NCBI GenBank assembly: GCA_038231495.1 | Contig: JBBRLG010000438.1 | Location: 1-6,321, forward strand | DNA: 6,321 nt | Direction: 5' to 3' | Origin: JBBRLG01 sp038231495 | GTDB lineage: Bacteria; Planctomycetota; Planctomycetia; Gemmatales; Gemmataceae | The notes under the pieces: model-generated | The model's input: only the letters and a program-made list of their open reading frames with translations | Databases searched by the model: none | What the model was told of the DNA's origin: nothing | Shown: piece by piece, positions 4,734 to 6,321 of the stretch | How positions within the stretch are numbered: position 1 is the stretch's first letter | Layout: every line of letters starts with the position of its first letter | Made by a program: the position numbers and the translations under genes

Positions 4734-6200
4734 CTAACGCGGGGTCCCAACGCCTCCGGACGCATCTTCCGCGTCGCCGCCCTCTTCCTCCCCCGTCGCG
4801 GGCAGATTTTGATGCAGGCCGTACAGCGCCAGTTTCTTCCGCACGGTCGCGCGGTTGAGGCCGAGCCACTGCGCCGCCACCCAGCGGTTGCCGTGCAAAC
4901 GCCGCAACACGTCGTCCAACAACGCCGGTTCCACGCAGCGCAACAACTCGGCATACAGTTCCCCCGGCGCGGCCGTCCCGCTTTGGCGCACCCGGTCGGC
5001 CAGCCAGGTGCGCACCGACGCGGCCAGGTGTTGCGCCGGCGACAGCGGGCCGGTGTCGAGGTTCAACGTCGGGAAATGTTCGGGCAACAGCGAACCGCCG
5101 CGGGCCACGATGGCCGCGTGTTCCAGGGCGTTCCGCAGCTCCCGGACGTTGCCGAACCAGGGTTGGGCACGCAGGAAACGCAGCGTTTCCGGCAGCAAGG
5201 GCAAGGCGCGCGGCTCGAAGCGCCGCAAGAAATGTTCGCTCAGCGCTTCCACGTCTTCCGGGCGGTCGCGCAACGGCGGCACGACGATTTGAAAGACGTT
5301 CAGCCGGAAAAACAGGTCGTGGCGGAAACGGCCCTCGGCGACGCACCGCGCCAGGTCCTGGTGCGTCGCCGTCAGGATGCGGATGTTGAGCGGTTGCGGC
5401 TGGTTCGCGCCGACGGGCAGCACCTCGTTATGCTCCAGCACGCGCAACAACTTGACCTGGACGGGCAACGGGATGTCGGCCAATTCATCGAGAAAGACCG
5501 TGCCGCCGTCGGCGAGGGACAGCAAACCCGGCCGCGCCTGGCCCGCGCCGGTGAACGCCCCCCTGGTGTGGCCGAACAACTCACTTTCAACGAGGTTCGG
5601 GTTCAGGGCCGCGATGTGGACCGGCAAAAAGGGTCGGTCGCGGCGGGAGCTGTAGCGGTGCAGCGCGCGGGCGACGAGTTCCTTGCCGGTGCCGCTCTCC
5701 CCGGTGATCAGGACGCTGGATTCGCGCGGTGCCACGAGGGCGATGCGCTTGAAAACCGCCTGCATGATCGGACTACGGCCAACGAATTCTTGCGGCGCTT
5801 CCTCGTCAACGGCCGGCGGCGCGGCGTTTTCCGGCACCGGCCGCCGTTGCAAGGCACGGTTGACGGCGTCCAGCGCCTGGCTCAGATCGAACGGCTTGGG
5901 CAGGTAATCGAACGCGCCTTCCTCCACCGCGCGCACGGCAGTCGGCAGGTTGCCGAACGCCGTCACGACGATTACCGCCGCGTCGGGTGCCAGCTCATGA
6001 AACTTCGGCAACGCACTCAGGCCGTCGATGCCCGGCAAGCGCACGTCCAGGATAATCGCGTCGGGCCGTTGTTCGCCGACCCGCGCGAACGCCTGTTCCG
6101 CCGACGCGGCCACCGCGACGGCGTGCCCTTCGCGGCTCAGGGCGCGTTGCAAGGACCAGCAGACGGCCTCCTCGTCATCGACGATCAGGATGTGTTTCAC
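4734..6200 (-). CDS. NtrC-family sigma-54-dependent response regulator
   Basis: This is a two-component transcription activator of 488 residues. When phosphorylated by a sensor kinase, such proteins form rings on enhancer DNA and use ATP to open sigma-54 promoters. The receiver domain (about 1-118) has the acidic pair D8/D9, phosphoacceptor D52 in ILDVRLPG, T80 and K102 in YLPKPF. A linker leads to the AAA+ domain (from about 139): Walker A GESGTGKE (167-174), ESELFGHTRGAFTGA (205-219) with the sigma-54 contact loop intact, Walker B GGTVFLDEL (232-240), the arginine-containing RFRHDLFFR (291-299), and FGNVREL (349-355), where most relatives have PGNVREL. A Fis-type helix-turn-helix lies near 425-462 (RWVAAQWLGLNRATVRKKL), followed by an acidic tail. 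The GTG at 6200 is chosen because GAGGAG ends 5 nt upstream; the GTG at 6206 would overlap that site. No sensor kinase is in the window, so the signal and targets are unknown. Confidence 0.96.
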   Translation of the reverse strand: MKHILIVDDEEAVCWSLQRALSREGHAVAVAASAEQAFARVGEQRPDAIILDVRLPGIDGLSALPKFHELAPDAAVIVVTAFGNLPTAVRAVEEGAFDYLPKPFDLSQALDAVNRALQRRPVPENAAPPAVDEEAPQEFVGRSPIMQAVFKRIALVAPRESSVLITGESGTGKELVARALHRYSSRRDRPFLPVHIAALNPNLVESELFGHTRGAFTGAGQARPGLLSLADGGTVFLDELADIPLPVQVKLLRVLEHNEVLPVGANQPQPLNIRILTATHQDLARCVAEGRFRHDLFFRLNVFQIVVPPLRDRPEDVEALSEHFLRRFEPRALPLLPETLRFLRAQPWFGNVRELRNALEHAAIVARGGSLLPEHFPTLNLDTGPLSPAQHLAASVRTWLADRVRQSGTAAPGELYAELLRCVEPALLDDVLRRLHGNRWVAAQWLGLNRATVRKKLALYGLHQNLPATGEEEGGDAEDASGGVGTPR

Positions 6201-6205
6201 CGGCA

Positions 6206-6211
6206 CTCCTC
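6206..6211 (-). promoter_or_regulatory. Ribosome binding site of the sigma-54 regulator
   Basis: The minus strand reads GAGGAG with 5 nt to the GTG at 6200. An in-frame GTG at 6206 shares its first base with the end of this site and would have no usable ribosome site of its own, so the shorter protein (488 rather than 490 residues) is preferred. Confidence 0.65.
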
Positions 6212-6248
6212 AAGGCAAACGCGCAAAGTAACTGTTCACTGGCATCAA

Positions 6249-6286
6249 CTTCTCCCCCCTTACGAAGGGGGGGTAGGGGGGTGAAG
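6249..6286. repeat. C-run/G-run palindromic repeat upstream of the regulator
   Basis: CCCCCCTT (6254-6261) and AAGGGGGG (6265-6272) form a perfect 8-bp stem around ACG. A wider inverted pair, CTTCTCCCCCC (6249-6259) with GGGGGGTGAAG (6276-6286), gives an alternative fold. It sits about 50 bp upstream of the regulator start and could influence its leader, but the form looks like a dispersed intergenic repeat. Confidence 0.7.
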
Positions 6287-6303
6287 AACGCTTGCCTAGC
6301 CTC

Positions 6304-6321
6304 ATCTCCACCCCCCCTTAC
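6304..6321. repeat. Start of a second copy of the C-run repeat (cut by the window edge)
   Basis: A run of seven C followed by TTAC (6311-6321) repeats the left arm of the palindrome at 6249-6286 (six C then TTAC), about 57 bp further on. The remainder lies outside the window, so whether it is a full second unit is unknown. Confidence 0.45.

Noticed and set aside
6239..6256. Sigma-54 (-24/-12) promoter upstream of the regulator
   Set aside because: TGGCA is present on the plus strand but the required GC dinucleotide at the -12 element is missing and the orientation is away from the gene.
4692..6284. A 530-codon open frame on the plus strand opposite the sigma-54 regulator
   Set aside because: It is the antisense of a gene with complete REC, AAA+ and HTH motifs; it shows no recognisable domain, is Arg/Gln-rich as expected of a GC-rich shadow frame, and would overlap the tRNA terminator.

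Overview
The window looks like chromosomal DNA from a high-GC planctomycete, most likely a Gemmata-type (Gemmatales) lineage. That is an inference. It rests on the codon bias, a secreted DUF4214/EF-hand gene pair, a MoxR ATPase next to ribosomal genes, an EF-Ts with a divergent core motif, and several kinds of intergenic palindromic repeat. No sequence search was possible.

Layout. Positions 1-288 (minus) carry the first 96 codons of a MoxR-type AAA+ ATPase whose 3' part lies outside the window. Positions 289-681 are a divergent intergenic region. It holds a candidate promoter for each side and, between them, a compact 121-bp MITE-like element with 24-bp inverted termini, an 8-bp direct duplication and a nested 23-bp hairpin. 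Then, on the plus strand, come rpsB (ribosomal protein S2, 682-1590) and tsf (elongation factor Ts, 1765-2610), the usual bacterial pair. They are separated by a 33-bp inverted repeat built from four ATCCGAA heptamers per arm. S2 carries an insertion in its helical hairpin and an Ala/Pro-rich tail. EF-Ts lacks the Asp and Phe of the usual TDFVAK motif.

Convergent to these are two minus-strand genes with a 2-nt gap: an exported three-EF-hand protein (3272-4009) followed by an exported protein with two DUF4214-like repeats (2676-3269). They look like a co-translated envelope or extracellular, probably calcium-related pair of unknown role. Positions 4023-4590 hold no convincing gene. About 210 bp of this is a large nested inverted repeat, followed by a stretch that may be decayed coding sequence.

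A tRNA-Arg(CCU) at 4591-4663 is followed by a strong intrinsic terminator. The rest (4734-6200, minus) encodes a complete NtrC-family sigma-54-dependent response regulator (REC, AAA+ and Fis-type HTH) with intact key residues. Its upstream region contains a C-run/G-run palindromic repeat, a second copy of which begins at the window edge.

The genes are mostly housekeeping or single regulators. The unusual content is the set of four dissimilar palindromic repeat types in the intergenic regions and the lineage-divergent features of S2, EF-Ts and the tRNA. I found no evidence of a defence island, CRISPR array or biosynthetic cluster.
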